Positions 27,503-34,618 of a stretch of DNA of 34,618 bases are shown piece after piece. The notes below the pieces were generated by a model. That model was not told the origin of the DNA. It ran no database searches and saw nothing but the letters and a program-made list of their open reading frames with translations. The stretch's first letter is position 1. Every line of letters starts with the position of its first letter. Position numbers and translations under genes: made by a program. Origin of the DNA: Shewanella hafniensis (GTDB lineage Bacteria; Pseudomonadota; Gammaproteobacteria; Enterobacterales; Shewanellaceae); contig NZ_BPFD01000049.1 of the NCBI RefSeq assembly GCF_019655335.1, positions 1-34,618 of the forward strand, written 5' to 3'.

Positions 27503-27928
27503 TCATGCCATCCATTGCAGCACGGCAGCGGCAACAATTAAGTAACGAATTGTTTTACCAATTAAAATCATCACCAAAGAGGGGATTAACGCTAACCTCA
27601 GCCAACCTGCCAATAAACAGAGAATATCGCCGATAACCGGTGCCCATGAGAGTAAAAGCGCCCACACGCCGTAGCGTTCAATCATGGCGAGCCCCTTTGC
27701 GTGTTTACCTGTCGCTAACGCTTCTGGTGATTTTGCTAGGCGACCTAAGCGGCCTAAATAGAAACTGGTCATCGCGCCCAACGTGTTGCCAATACTGGCC
27801 ACCACGACCAGCGCAACCCAAGCCTCTGGAGTTTTGTTTAATAGCGCCACGAGTAAGACTTCAGATCCCCCCGGTAACAAAGTCGCCGCTAAAAAAGCGC
27901 CGGTGAACATAATACCTAACTCAGTCAT
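27503..27928 (-). CDS. yqaA: YqaA-family inner-membrane protein (DedA-related)
   Basis: A 141-aa membrane protein similar in size and sequence to E. coli YqaA. The segments FLAATLLPGGSEVLLVALL and ASIGNTLGAMTSFYLGRLGR near residues 13-61 are typical of the SNARE-associated/DedA superfamily, with a Glu in the first span and the GN-GxxxxYxxGR pattern. Hydrophobic spans cover about 5-30, 35-58, 88-110 and 114-138. DedA relatives include lipid scramblases and flippases, but YqaA itself has no proven role. The ATG at 27928 has GAG about nine bases upstream. It has no operon partner. Confidence 0.88.
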   Translation of the reverse strand: MTELGIMFTGAFLAATLLPGGSEVLLVALLNKTPEAWVALVVVASIGNTLGAMTSFYLGRLGRLAKSPEALATGKHAKGLAMIERYGVWALLLSWAPVIGDILCLLAGWLRLALIPSLVMILIGKTIRYLIVAAAVLQWMA

Positions 27929-28220
27929 AATGGCTTACTCAATGATAAATCTCTCTTTTTGTATTCAATGCGATGAGATTTGCCATGGGTTAATTGAATG
28001 TTTCACTTAATCTTTTTACAACAAACTCACTTATCACAATAAGTTATAAGAAAAACGGTTTGTTATAACCCTAGCTCTGTCTATACAATGGTTTAACTAT
28101 GGCAATCAATGACCATGCGCATGACTGAGAGCGCGTTAACATCACGCTCAATTCGTTAAATACGAATCCTATCATCGCAGGTCTATTGGCTCACTCTTAA
28201 TTTATTTTTCTGGAATATGC

Positions 28221-29480
28221 ATGATCCTTCAAACCATTAGCCGCATTCCGTTTTGGCAAAAAGTCTTAGCAGGCTTTATCTTAGGTGCGCTCGTTGGCGT
28301 TATTTTAGGTGAAAGCGCCACAGTGCTAAAACCACTCGGTGATCTGTTCATTGGCGCCATTAAGATGTTGGTCGCGCCTTTGGTCTTTTGTGCCATTGTC
28401 GTCAGTATCACATCGCTCGGATCGCAAACTAGCCTAAAACGCTTGAGCCTTAAAACCTTAGGCATGTTCATGCTGACAGGCACGATTGCCTCGCTGATCG
28501 GCTTAGCCGTAGGCTCAATGATCGACATGGGCGGCACTATGCAGCTCACGGCAACGGAAGTGCGCGAGCGTAATATTCCCGGTTTCGCACAAGTGTTGCT
28601 CGACATGATCCCAGTCAATCCTTTCGCCTCACTGGCTGAAGGCAAGGTACTGCAAATTATCGTGTTTGCCGCGTTAGTGGGTATCGCTATCAATAAAGTC
28701 GGCGAGAAAGCTGAGGCGCTAAAACGCACCATAGAAGCGGGCGCAGAAGTCATGTTCCAACTGACTCGCATGGTCTTAAAACTAACCCCTATCGGTGTGT
28801 TTGGTTTAATGGCTTGGGTTGTCGGTGAATACGGTTTATCAACTCTACTGCCGTTAGGTAAGTTTATCGGGGCTATCTACATTGCCGCCTTTATCCACAT
28901 CATCTTTGTTTACGGTGGCTTAGTGAAATTTGTCGGCGGTTTAAGCCCACTGCAATTTTTCCGCAAAGCTATGCCTGCGCAGTTAGTCGCTTTTAGTACT
29001 TCTTCAAGTTTCGGCACTTTACCTGCGAGTACCCGCGCAGTCGAAACCATGGGCGTATCAAAGCGTTATAGCGCCTTTGTGATGCCATTAGGTGCGACCA
29101 TGAACATGGACGGCTGTGGGGGTATTTACCCTGCGATTGCCGCTATCTTCATCGCCCAAATTTACAATATTCCGCTCGATACACTGGACTATGTAATGAT
29201 TGCCGTGACTGCAACCGTGGCTTCTGTTGGCACCGCTGGCGTGCCAGGAAGTGCAATGGTGATGTTGACTGTGACCTTAGGTGTGATTGGTCTGCCACTT
29301 GAAGGCATTGCCTTTATCGCCGCGATTGACCGTATCATCGATATGATCCGCACAGCAACGAACGTGACGGGCGATATGATGACAGCTGTCGTGATTGGTA
29401 AATCAGAAAATGAACTCAATGAAGCGCAGTTCTATTCGAACGATAACCAAGACGTTACACCTGTGAGTTCGCAGCAATAG
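28221..29480 (+). CDS. Dicarboxylate/amino acid:cation symporter (DAACS)
   Basis: A 419-aa inner-membrane carrier of the GltP/GltT/DctA family with about eight spans and two re-entrant loops. The first re-entrant loop shows the serine-rich STSSSFGTLPAS at about 257-268. The seventh span carries GATMNMDGCGG, and the second loop VASVGTAGVPG. The substrate/cation region ends DRIIDMIRTATNVTGD. It imports glutamate, aspartate or C4-dicarboxylates with protons or sodium. The Arg in DRIIDMIRTATNV replaces the position that in many glutamate carriers reads differently, so the substrate is left open. The ATG at 28221 has a weak TGGA element. It has a strong terminator and no partner. Confidence 0.92.
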   Translation: MILQTISRIPFWQKVLAGFILGALVGVILGESATVLKPLGDLFIGAIKMLVAPLVFCAIVVSITSLGSQTSLKRLSLKTLGMFMLTGTIASLIGLAVGSMIDMGGTMQLTATEVRERNIPGFAQVLLDMIPVNPFASLAEGKVLQIIVFAALVGIAINKVGEKAEALKRTIEAGAEVMFQLTRMVLKLTPIGVFGLMAWVVGEYGLSTLLPLGKFIGAIYIAAFIHIIFVYGGLVKFVGGLSPLQFFRKAMPAQLVAFSTSSSFGTLPASTRAVETMGVSKRYSAFVMPLGATMNMDGCGGIYPAIAAIFIAQIYNIPLDTLDYVMIAVTATVASVGTAGVPGSAMVMLTVTLGVIGLPLEGIAFIAAIDRIIDMIRTATNVTGDMMTAVVIGKSENELNEAQFYSNDNQDVTPVSSQQ

Positions 29481-29553
29481 CAATACTGGGTCGAAGCCAC
29501 TGCGCTAAGCCATCAGTAACATTAGGTAAATTACGCAGATGATGTAAATCAAG

Positions 29554-29578
29554 AGACCGCTTAGGCGGTCTTTTTTTT
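29554..29578 (+). terminator. Terminator of DAACS symporter gene
   Basis: AGACCGC and GCGGTCT form a 7-bp GC-rich stem with a TTAG loop, followed by eight T in total. It is a textbook intrinsic terminator about 70 bp after the stop. Confidence 0.93.
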
Positions 29579-29722
29579 ATCCAGCAAACAACGGTGAAAC
29601 TGTCGACCTTAAAGCATCAATCAACTCCAACAATCCTCATCGGCTGTAAAATAGGTTACCCAAATAAGATCAAGCTGTTAGACTCTGAAACAACTCTAAC
29701 TCACACTCTAGCAGAACAGACA

Positions 29723-29890
29723 ATGACGAGACTCTTCCTTATCCCGCTGATCCTATGTTTGTTTTGGGCGTTATTTTTAAAAGCCAACAAACTCACGCTA
29801 AAACAAGGCCGACGAGGTTTTATCTACATTATCGGCATAAGTGGCGGGCTGATTTTAATCCTCATCACGTTAATGTGGTTAACGGCTTAG
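29723..29890 (+). CDS. Putative 55-aa two-TM membrane protein
   Basis: A short reading frame encodes two hydrophobic spans (TRLFLIPLILCLFWALFL and YIIGISGGLILILITLMWL) separated by a basic loop, KANKLTLKQGRRGF, which by the positive-inside rule puts both ends outside the cytoplasm. The frame is open further upstream to 29594, but that part is hydrophilic and overlaps the end of the preceding terminator region. The ribosome site at 29723 is weak. I do not recognise the family. The coherent topology and a hairpin right after the stop support a real gene. Confidence 0.55.
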   Translation: MTRLFLIPLILCLFWALFLKANKLTLKQGRRGFIYIIGISGGLILILITLMWLTA

Positions 29891-29891
29891 C

Positions 29892-29921
29892 AAAAGGCCA
29901 ACTCAATATCGAGTTGGCCTT
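29892..29921. terminator. Bidirectional terminator, small membrane gene and oad operon
   Basis: AAGGCCAACTC at 29894-29904 and GAGTTGGCCTT at 29911-29921 form an 11-bp stem with a 6-nt loop. On the minus strand TTTT follows the stem, so it fits the oadGAB operon ending at 30005. It also lies directly after the plus-strand small gene. Confidence 0.75.
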
Positions 29922-29963
29922 AGTGATAAGACTGTACTAACAATTGGAAGATGTTCAAAGCTC

Positions 29964-29985
29964 AGTTAACCCCAATCGGTTAACT
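29964..29985. repeat. Short inverted repeat after oadB
   Basis: AGTTAACC and GGTTAACT form a perfect 8-bp hairpin with a 6-nt loop, 20 bp beyond the oadB stop. It may help stabilise or end the oad transcript. Confidence 0.35.
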
Positions 29986-30004
29986 CAGTGATTAACCCCG
30001 TCCA

Positions 30005-31135
30005 TTACCCAAGAACGGCAAGTAAAATCCCCGCAGCGACTGCCGAACCTAACACACCCGCCACATTGGGCCCCATTGCATGCATCAGCAGGAAGTTATG
30101 TTGATTCGCTTCTAATCCCACTTTATTGACGACTCGCGCCGCCATAGGCACAGCCGACACCCCCGCCGCGCCAATCAGCGGATTCACTTTACCACCCGAC
30201 AGCTTGCACATCAGCTTTGCCATCAACACACCCGCTGCTGTACCAACGCCGAAAGCCAAAGCACCCAACACCAGAATCCCTAAGGTTTCCAGTCGCAGAA
30301 ATTGATCGGCCGATAACTTAGAACCCACAGCTAACCCTAAAAAAATAGTGACGATATTGATAAGCTCGTTCTGCGCCGTTTTCGATAATCTATCCACCAC
30401 GCCCGATTCACGCATCAAGTTACCAAGGCAAAACATGCCCACTAACGGCGTGGCCGCAGGTAAGAAGAGAATCGTTAATCCCAGCACCATCAAAGGGAAA
30501 ATGATCTTTTCCTTCTTACTGACTTCGCGCAGCTGCTCCATTTTAATTTCGCGCTCAGCTTGGGTTGTTAGTAAGCGCATGATCGGCGGTTGAATAATAG
30601 GGACTAGCGCCATATAGGAATAAGCCGCGACCGCAATCGCCCCCAATAACTCAGGCGCCAGTTTGGAGGCTAAGAAAATCGCCGTCGGTCCATCGGCACC
30701 GCCAATAATCGCAATGGCCGCCGCGTCCTTCATGGTGAACTCAAAGCCCGGCACTAAGTTCAGCGCTATCGCCCCGATCAATGTCACGAAAATCCCAAAC
30801 TGCGCCGCCGCCCCTAACAACAGGGTTTTGGGATTAGCGATCAAGGCACTAAAGTCGGTCAGCGCGCCGACGCCCATAAAGATCAACAGCGGGAACACCC
30901 CTGTCTCAATCCCCACATGATAGGCGTAATACAGCATGCCACCTTCTTCGGTAAATCCCGCATGGGGAATGTTCGCCAGCACTGCACCAAAACCAATGGG
31001 CAACAATAGCAAAGGCTCAAATCCACGCACGATGGCGAGATACAAGAGCAAAGCGCCCACTGCCATCATCAACACTTGCCCGCCAGTAAAGTGAGCAATA
31101 CCTGTCTCGGCCCAAAAAGCCATTAAACCTTCCAT
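30005..31135 (-). CDS. oadB: Oxaloacetate decarboxylase sodium pump, beta subunit
   Basis: A 376-aa inner-membrane protein with about nine spans. It decarboxylates carboxybiotin on OadA and couples this to sodium export. The sodium/catalytic segment [20 protein letters not shown] near residues 142-161 includes the essential Asp, and the C-terminal conserved [15 protein letters not shown] and [18 protein letters not shown] are present. The ATG at 31135 has AGGAG five bases upstream and is 8 bp from the oadA stop. It is the last gene of oadGAB. Confidence 0.97.
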   Translation of the reverse strand: MEGLMAFWAETGIAHFTGGQVLMMAVGALLLYLAIVRGFEPLLLLPIGFGAVLANIPHAGFTEEGGMLYYAYHVGIETGVFPLLIFMGVGALTDFSALIANPKTLLLGAAAQFGIFVTLIGAIALNLVPGFEFTMKDAAAIAIIGGADGPTAIFLASKLAPELLGAIAVAAYSYMALVPIIQPPIMRLLTTQAEREIKMEQLREVSKKEKIIFPLMVLGLTILFLPAATPLVGMFCLGNLMRESGVVDRLSKTAQNELINIVTIFLGLAVGSKLSADQFLRLETLGILVLGALAFGVGTAAGVLMAKLMCKLSGGKVNPLIGAAGVSAVPMAARVVNKVGLEANQHNFLLMHAMGPNVAGVLGSAVAAGILLAVLG

Positions 31136-31143
31136 AATGACTC

Positions 31144-32967
31144 CTACGCCAAGGCCAGTAATTGAGAACCCACAGACACTGAGTCGCCTTCTTTCACCCA
31201 GAGCTTAGCGATAATGCCATCGCCCTGAGCACGAATTTCAGTTTCCATTTTCATCGCCTCAAGGATGATCACGACATCGCCTTCGCACACTCTATCGCCT
31301 GGAGAAACATGCACTTTGAAGATGTTGCCAGACAGAGGCGCGCTCATTTCGAGGCGGATCTCTCCATGGCTTGCAGTTGGCATAGTGCTCGCCGTAGCAG
31401 TTTGCACGGCTTGCACACTTTGGCCCTGTGGCTGAATTTGCGAGATCTCACCGCCTGCGGCGACTTCAACTACGTACTCTTGCCCTTCGACTGTTACCGT
31501 GTAGGTTTCAGGGCCACGATCCGCAGCATTAGTAGCAAGTGCTGAAGTCAATTCAGGTTTAGGCTCAAAGGCGCTTGGATCGTCACGATTCTTTAAGAAC
31601 TGCAATCCTATTTGTGGGAAGAGTGCATAGGTCAGCACATCATCGTCATGCTCTGAAGATAGGCGAATGCCTTGTTCCAGTGCTTTATCAGCTAACTCAA
31701 GCCGTAACTTAGCCAGCTCCGGCGTTAATAAATCCGCAGGGCGACACGTAATAGCTTCAGCTCCTTGCAAGACTCTGGCTTGCAATGCGGCATCTACTGG
31801 CGCAGGCGTCGCGCCATATTCCCCCTTGAGCACGCCTTCAGTCTCTTTCGTCAGTGACTTATAACGCTCACCCATTAGCACATTGATTACCGCCTGCGAG
31901 CCGACAATTTGCGATGTGGGCGTCACTAACGGCAAGAAACCTAAATCAGCACGTACGCGGGGAATTTCTTCCAATACCAAGTCCATCTTATCGGCCGCGC
32001 CCTGTTCCTTTAGTTGGCTCTCCATATTGGTCAACATGCCACCAGGCACTTGTGCACGTAAGATCCGCGAATCGATGCCTTTCAGCGCGCCTTCAAACTT
32101 AGCGTACTTCTTGCGCACCTCACGGAAATAAGCGGCAATCTCCTCAAGCAACACCATATCGTAACCCGTTGCACGCTCAGTATCTTCCACCATAGCGATA
32201 ACGGTTTCAGTTGCAGTATGTCCATAGGTTTGACTCATCGACGAAATTGCCGTATCGAGCACATCGATACCCGCTTCAATGGCTTTCTGATAAGTGGCAG
32301 TACTCAACCCTGTCGTCGCATGACAATGCATAGATAACACGAGTTGCGTCTGTGATTTGAGTCGGCTAATCAGCTCAAACGCTTCCATCGGCTTAAGTAA
32401 GCCCGCCATATCTTTGATGCACAAAGAATCACAACCCATATCTTCGAGACGTTTTGCCATATCAACCCACGTCTCTATGGTATGCACTGGACTCGTGGTA
32501 TACGAAATCGTCCCCTGCGCATGGCCGCCAACTTGGCGCACTGCTTTCACCGCAGTCTCGAGGTTTCGAACATCGTTCATCGCATCGAAAATACGAAATA
32601 CATCAACGCCATTGGTATGGGCGCGCTCAACAAAACGCGTGACTAAATCATCGGCATAATGGCGATAACCTAAGAGGTTTTGGCCACGCAGCAACATTTG
32701 CTGCGGCGTATTCGGCATGGCCTTTTTGAGCTCACGAATTCGATCCCAAGGATCTTCACCAAGATAACGAATACAAGCATCAAACGTCGCACCGCCCCAA
32801 GATTCCAGTGACCAGAAGCCGATCTTATCGAGTAGTGGCGCTATAGGTAACATGTCATCAATGCGTAAGCGCGTCGCTAAAATGGATTGATGCGCGTCCC
32901 GCAAAACGACATCAGTTAAAAATAATGGCTTAGCCACTGCCGTCGTAGAATTAGATACAAAAGTCAT
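31144..32967 (-). CDS. oadA: Oxaloacetate decarboxylase, alpha subunit
   Basis: The biotin-carrying subunit transfers the carboxyl group of oxaloacetate to biotin, releasing pyruvate. The ATG at 32967 (607 aa) has GGGGAG five bases upstream; an ATG four codons earlier overlaps the oadG stop as TAATG and is an alternative. The carboxyltransferase domain begins [19 protein letters not shown] near residue 18, with the metal-site Asp and the MHCHATTG segment. A conserved middle domain follows, then an Ala/Gln-rich linker at about 500-535. The biotinyl domain has the acceptor Lys573 in EAMKMETEI, 34 residues from the end. It is the middle gene of the operon. Confidence 0.98.
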   Translation of the reverse strand: MTFVSNSTTAVAKPLFLTDVVLRDAHQSILATRLRIDDMLPIAPLLDKIGFWSLESWGGATFDACIRYLGEDPWDRIRELKKAMPNTPQQMLLRGQNLLGYRHYADDLVTRFVERAHTNGVDVFRIFDAMNDVRNLETAVKAVRQVGGHAQGTISYTTSPVHTIETWVDMAKRLEDMGCDSLCIKDMAGLLKPMEAFELISRLKSQTQLVLSMHCHATTGLSTATYQKAIEAGIDVLDTAISSMSQTYGHTATETVIAMVEDTERATGYDMVLLEEIAAYFREVRKKYAKFEGALKGIDSRILRAQVPGGMLTNMESQLKEQGAADKMDLVLEEIPRVRADLGFLPLVTPTSQIVGSQAVINVLMGERYKSLTKETEGVLKGEYGATPAPVDAALQARVLQGAEAITCRPADLLTPELAKLRLELADKALEQGIRLSSEHDDDVLTYALFPQIGLQFLKNRDDPSAFEPKPELTSALATNAADRGPETYTVTVEGQEYVVEVAAGGEISQIQPQGQSVQAVQTATASTMPTASHGEIRLEMSAPLSGNIFKVHVSPGDRVCEGDVVIILEAMKMETEIRAQGDGIIAKLWVKEGDSVSVGSQLLALA

Positions 32968-32978
32968 ACTGCTCCCCA

Positions 32979-33245
32979 TTACTTAATCTGTGAACGATAC
33001 TGCTTTACCGCCAATGAAATCGCAGCGACCACATTTGGGTCTAAAGGCTTAGCATCAGATTGCGATACCCTCTGCTGACTTTTAGCATGATTTTTAGCAA
33101 AACGTGCAGAGGCAACATCGACTGCACACCAACGCGCAACCAAATGGATCCCAAGGATTAGTACACCTAAAAATAAATACACTAAGCCCATCCCCAAAAA
33201 CATAATGCCAACGGCATCCAATAAAGATTGCGTTACATCCTCCAT
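32979..33245 (-). CDS. oadG: Oxaloacetate decarboxylase, gamma subunit
   Basis: An 88-aa small subunit with one membrane span ([24 protein letters not shown] region, residues about 7-35) and a hydrophilic cytoplasmic tail that binds zinc and holds OadA to OadB in known pumps. The ATG at 33245 (MEDVTQSL) has AAGGGGAG close upstream; an open frame ten codons longer has no ribosome site. The family motif [12 protein letters not shown] is clear. It is the first gene of oadGAB, and its TAA stop overlaps a possible oadA ATG. Confidence 0.93.
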   Translation of the reverse strand: MEDVTQSLLDAVGIMFLGMGLVYLFLGVLILGIHLVARWCAVDVASARFAKNHAKSQQRVSQSDAKPLDPNVVAAISLAVKQYRSQIK

Positions 33246-33510
33246 AGCTCCCCTTACTCTCTCAATCCCTATCAACAGTACGATTGCCCCAAAACCATCG
33301 CTATCGCATCACAAGTTCAACATTTAATCGGTTGAGCGGTTTACAAACTATGGGTCTCTCGTAGACAGACCTATAGCGACCACCACACAAAGAATATTTG
33401 AATAAAAAATCACATTTAAAAGCTAATAACTCACACAACAAGAAAGCCAGCTTGAACTCAACCCGCTACAAACATAACTAATTGATAACAAAAACACCAT
33501 ACAGATGTAA

Positions 33511-33525
33511 ATTGGTCTTACCAAT
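33511..33525. promoter_or_regulatory. PdhR-like palindromic operator upstream of oadGAB
   Basis: ATTGGTCTTACCAAT is a perfect palindrome around three bases and fits the PdhR consensus ATTGGTnnnACCAAT. Its minus-strand form, ATTGGTAAGACCAAT, matches the core of the E. coli pdhR operator. It lies about 266 bp upstream of oadG. PdhR is a GntR-family repressor released by pyruvate, the product of OadGAB. Related GntR regulators of lactate genes use similar sites. Confidence 0.6.
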
Positions 33526-33964
33526 ATTAAATAAACCCAAAGGCGGCCAGTCAATAATCCTCATAAATCGGGCAATTAATTCAATATTCCATAATGAAAT
33601 ACCTACTATGCTGGATTTAAGCTGAAGTGATGTCCTAGGCTAAAAAATAATTCCTAAATTAAAGACAACGGACATAGGAATAAACCAAGTGAAAAAGTAT
33701 GCAGTTTTAACAATCCAAGTCACTGCTATTTGATTCTGAATGAATATAGAAAGGCATGTCGTTCTGAAGGAATTGATTGAAGAAGAGGAATGGGGTCAAT
33801 CTAACAAATTAAATCATCCATTTTGACAACTTAGATATCCCCTTGATACCAACACGAAGCGGTGCTAGAGGCTCAATACGGTTTGTTGTGGAGCGGCTAT
33901 CTTGAAAGATAAGCCACAGTGCTACCCGAGGTAGACCTTAGGCTCTTAGCTATTCGCAGGATTA

Positions 33965-34232
33965 ATACAAATCGTATTTAATATCTGTTCATTCAGCGGG
34001 AATTCAACGCGCTTTAAACAAGGCGAAGGCTTGAAGGCATAGTGGTGCTCTGTCGAAAGCCTTAAACGCAGTATAAAGCGCGTTGTCATACCGTTAACAG
34101 TTAGCCGCCCTTCGGCATCCCACTCCGGTGTTGCATTGACTTAAAAGGGAATAACCATTTCTGCGTCAATGCGCCTTGGATTGAAATACCTGTGAGGCTC
34201 TGAACTAATTAGATATTTAATGTGATTGGTAT
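33965..34232. mobile_element. Candidate MITE with 22-bp imperfect terminal inverted repeats
   Basis: The left end (33965-33986, starting ATACAAATC and ending AATATCT) matches the reverse complement of the right end (34211-34232) at 18 of 22 positions. Between them is a nested structure: AACGCGCTTTA at 34006-34016 with its exact complement at 34074-34084, and inside it AAGGCTT at 34026-34032 with AAGCCTT at 34057-34063. There is no coding capacity. The right end, read inward as TTATACCAATCAC, looks like ends of short repeats common in this group. No clear target duplication was found. Confidence 0.6.
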
Positions 34233-34299
34233 AAGCAATAGGACAAGAACGAAATAAGGAAGCCTAGGATCGACAAGGAACTCAGCAATTAAAAAATGG

Positions 34300-34380
34300 G
34301 CTGGTGAGCTGGTGAGCTGGTGAGCTGGTGAGCTGGTGAGCTGGTGAGCTGGTGAGCTGGTGAGCTGGTGAGCTGGTGAG
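34300..34380. repeat. Ten-copy octamer tandem repeat (GCTGGTGA)10
   Basis: Ten perfect copies of GCTGGTGA run from 34300 to 34379, followed by one more G. The unit differs from the E. coli recombination hotspot Chi (GCTGGTGG) only in the last base. The array lies between the candidate MITE and the rrn terminator. It is open in one minus-strand frame (SSPAHQLT repeated), which is a by-product of the repeat and not a gene. Confidence 0.97.
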
Positions 34381-34445
34381 TAAAAATAGTGGGAAAACAT
34401 GCAAGTTGGAAGAAAAATATATCAATTTCTGCAAATTGCAGACGC

Positions 34446-34472
34446 AAATAAGCCAGCTTATTCAGCTGGCTT
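34446..34472 (-). terminator. Terminator of the rRNA operon
   Basis: On the minus strand AAGCCAGCT and AGCTGGCTT form a 9-bp stem with a 5-nt loop, followed by ATTTG. It lies about 28 bp beyond the 5S 3' end and should end the rrn transcript. Confidence 0.8.
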
Positions 34473-34499
34473 CGTTACATCTCAATGAGATAATTAGGC

Positions 34500-34616
34500 G
34501 CTTGGCGATGACCTACTCTCACATGGGGAGACCCCACACTACCATCGGCGCGTTTGCGTTTCACTTCTGAGTTCGGGATGGGATCAGGTGGTTCCACAAG
34601 GCTATTGTCACCAAGC
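34500..34616 (-). rRNA. rrf: 5S ribosomal RNA
   Basis: Read on the minus strand, GCTTGGTGAC at the 5' end pairs with TCGCCAAGC at the 3' end to form helix I. The interior carries the conserved bacterial 5S segments CCGAACTCAGAAGTGAAAC and GCCGATGGTAGTGTGGGG with TCTCCCCATG, then GAGAGTAGG. Its length of about 117 nt is normal and it appears complete, ending two bases inside the window edge. It is the last gene of an rrn operon whose 23S gene should lie beyond the right edge. Confidence 0.96.
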
Positions 34617-34618
34617 AA

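Larger units (their letters stand above)
33246..34499. other. 1.25-kb gene-free region between oadG and 5S rRNA
   Basis: No convincing gene is visible. From oadG outward it contains a 9-bp hairpin at 33349-33375 (one G:T pair), a PdhR-like palindrome at 33511-33525, an AT-rich stretch, a possible remnant around 33770-33830 with GGAATGGGGTCA resembling sequence found by decayed transposase genes, a candidate MITE at 33965-34232, the octamer array at 34300-34380 and the rrn terminator. Stop codons interrupt all frames of any length except the artificial frame through the octamer array. Confidence 0.7.

Noticed and set aside
28043..28069. Inverted repeat GTTATAA/TTATAAC upstream of the DAACS gene
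   Set aside because: It is AT-rich with 13-bp spacing, matches no known operator and can arise by chance in this AT-rich spacer.
33661..33735. Short frame starting GTGAAAAAGTATGCAG after an AGGAAT element
   Set aside because: It stops after 14 codons and has no terminator or downstream gene on that strand, so a leader peptide is not supported.
33770..33830. Transposase remnant
   Set aside because: Only a short GGAATGGGGTCA-like string is seen and no protein similarity can be read, so I mention it only within the gap entry.
34006..34084. Integron attC site
   Set aside because: The nested hairpin recalls attC, but no GTTRRRY/RYYYAAC core pair is found at the ends and no cassette or integrase is nearby.
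34209..34400. Minus-strand reading frame with repeated SSPAHQLT residues
   Set aside because: It is produced by translating the (GCTGGTGA)10 array; there is no ribosome site and the flanks do not look coding.

Overview
The window is typical gammaproteobacterial chromosome and looks like the genus Shewanella. This rests on recognising the proteins: OmpA-like porin next to tal-pgi, purEK, gshA, a phosphoketolase, the DUF3545 protein, and an oadGAB sodium pump beside an rRNA operon. There is no database evidence behind the genus call. Nearly all genes are ordinary core or housekeeping genes. The unusual content lies in regulatory sites, repeats and one small signalling cluster.

Layout. 1-2700: a partial ArsR-family regulator (minus) diverges from an M28 lipoprotein peptidase (plus), which converges on yaaA (minus). 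2830-7132: an AGCS-family sodium:amino-acid symporter (minus) diverges from a phosphoketolase (plus) across 433 bp holding a HexR-type operator and a nested inverted-repeat structure. 7330-11318: an OmpA-family porin, then the tal-pgi operon, with a second HexR-like site in front of tal. 11502-12433: a DUF3545 protein and a hemerythrin-domain protein converge. 12665-15926 (minus): a VWA lipoprotein, an ECF sigma factor and a one-TM protein that looks like its anti-sigma factor. 16159-21215 (plus): a SulP transporter, purEK and a GAF-GGDEF diguanylate cyclase. 21392-27305 (minus): a lytic transglycosylase lipoprotein, a small lipoprotein translationally coupled to gshA, and an M16 peptidase lipoprotein. 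27503-29890: YqaA, a DAACS dicarboxylate/amino-acid symporter and a two-TM small protein. 30005-33245 (minus): oadB, oadA and oadG. 33246-34499: gene-free DNA with a PdhR-like operator, a candidate 268-bp MITE and a ten-copy octamer array. 34500-34616: 5S rRNA (minus), the tail of an rrn operon.

How the genes fit together. Central carbon metabolism dominates: phosphoketolase, transaldolase and glucose-6-phosphate isomerase handle sugar phosphates, and the matching palindromes suggest shared control by HexR. OadGAB converts oxaloacetate to pyruvate while pumping sodium, next to a palindrome of the pyruvate-sensing PdhR type. The sodium gradient can drive the AGCS symporter and perhaps the DAACS carrier. 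The cell-envelope set includes the OmpA porin, lytic transglycosylase and several lipoproteins.

Most notable observations: the VWA/sigma/anti-sigma cluster, a vertebrate-telomere-like (CCCTAA)5 array at a stop codon that could form a G-quadruplex, a (GCTGGTGA)10 array one base from E. coli Chi, the candidate MITE, HexR-type and PdhR-type operators, the structured leader of the AGCS gene, and an OmpA domain lacking its usual peptidoglycan-binding Asp. Start codons were often revised inward from the longest open frame using Shine-Dalgarno position and signal peptides; each entry says so.
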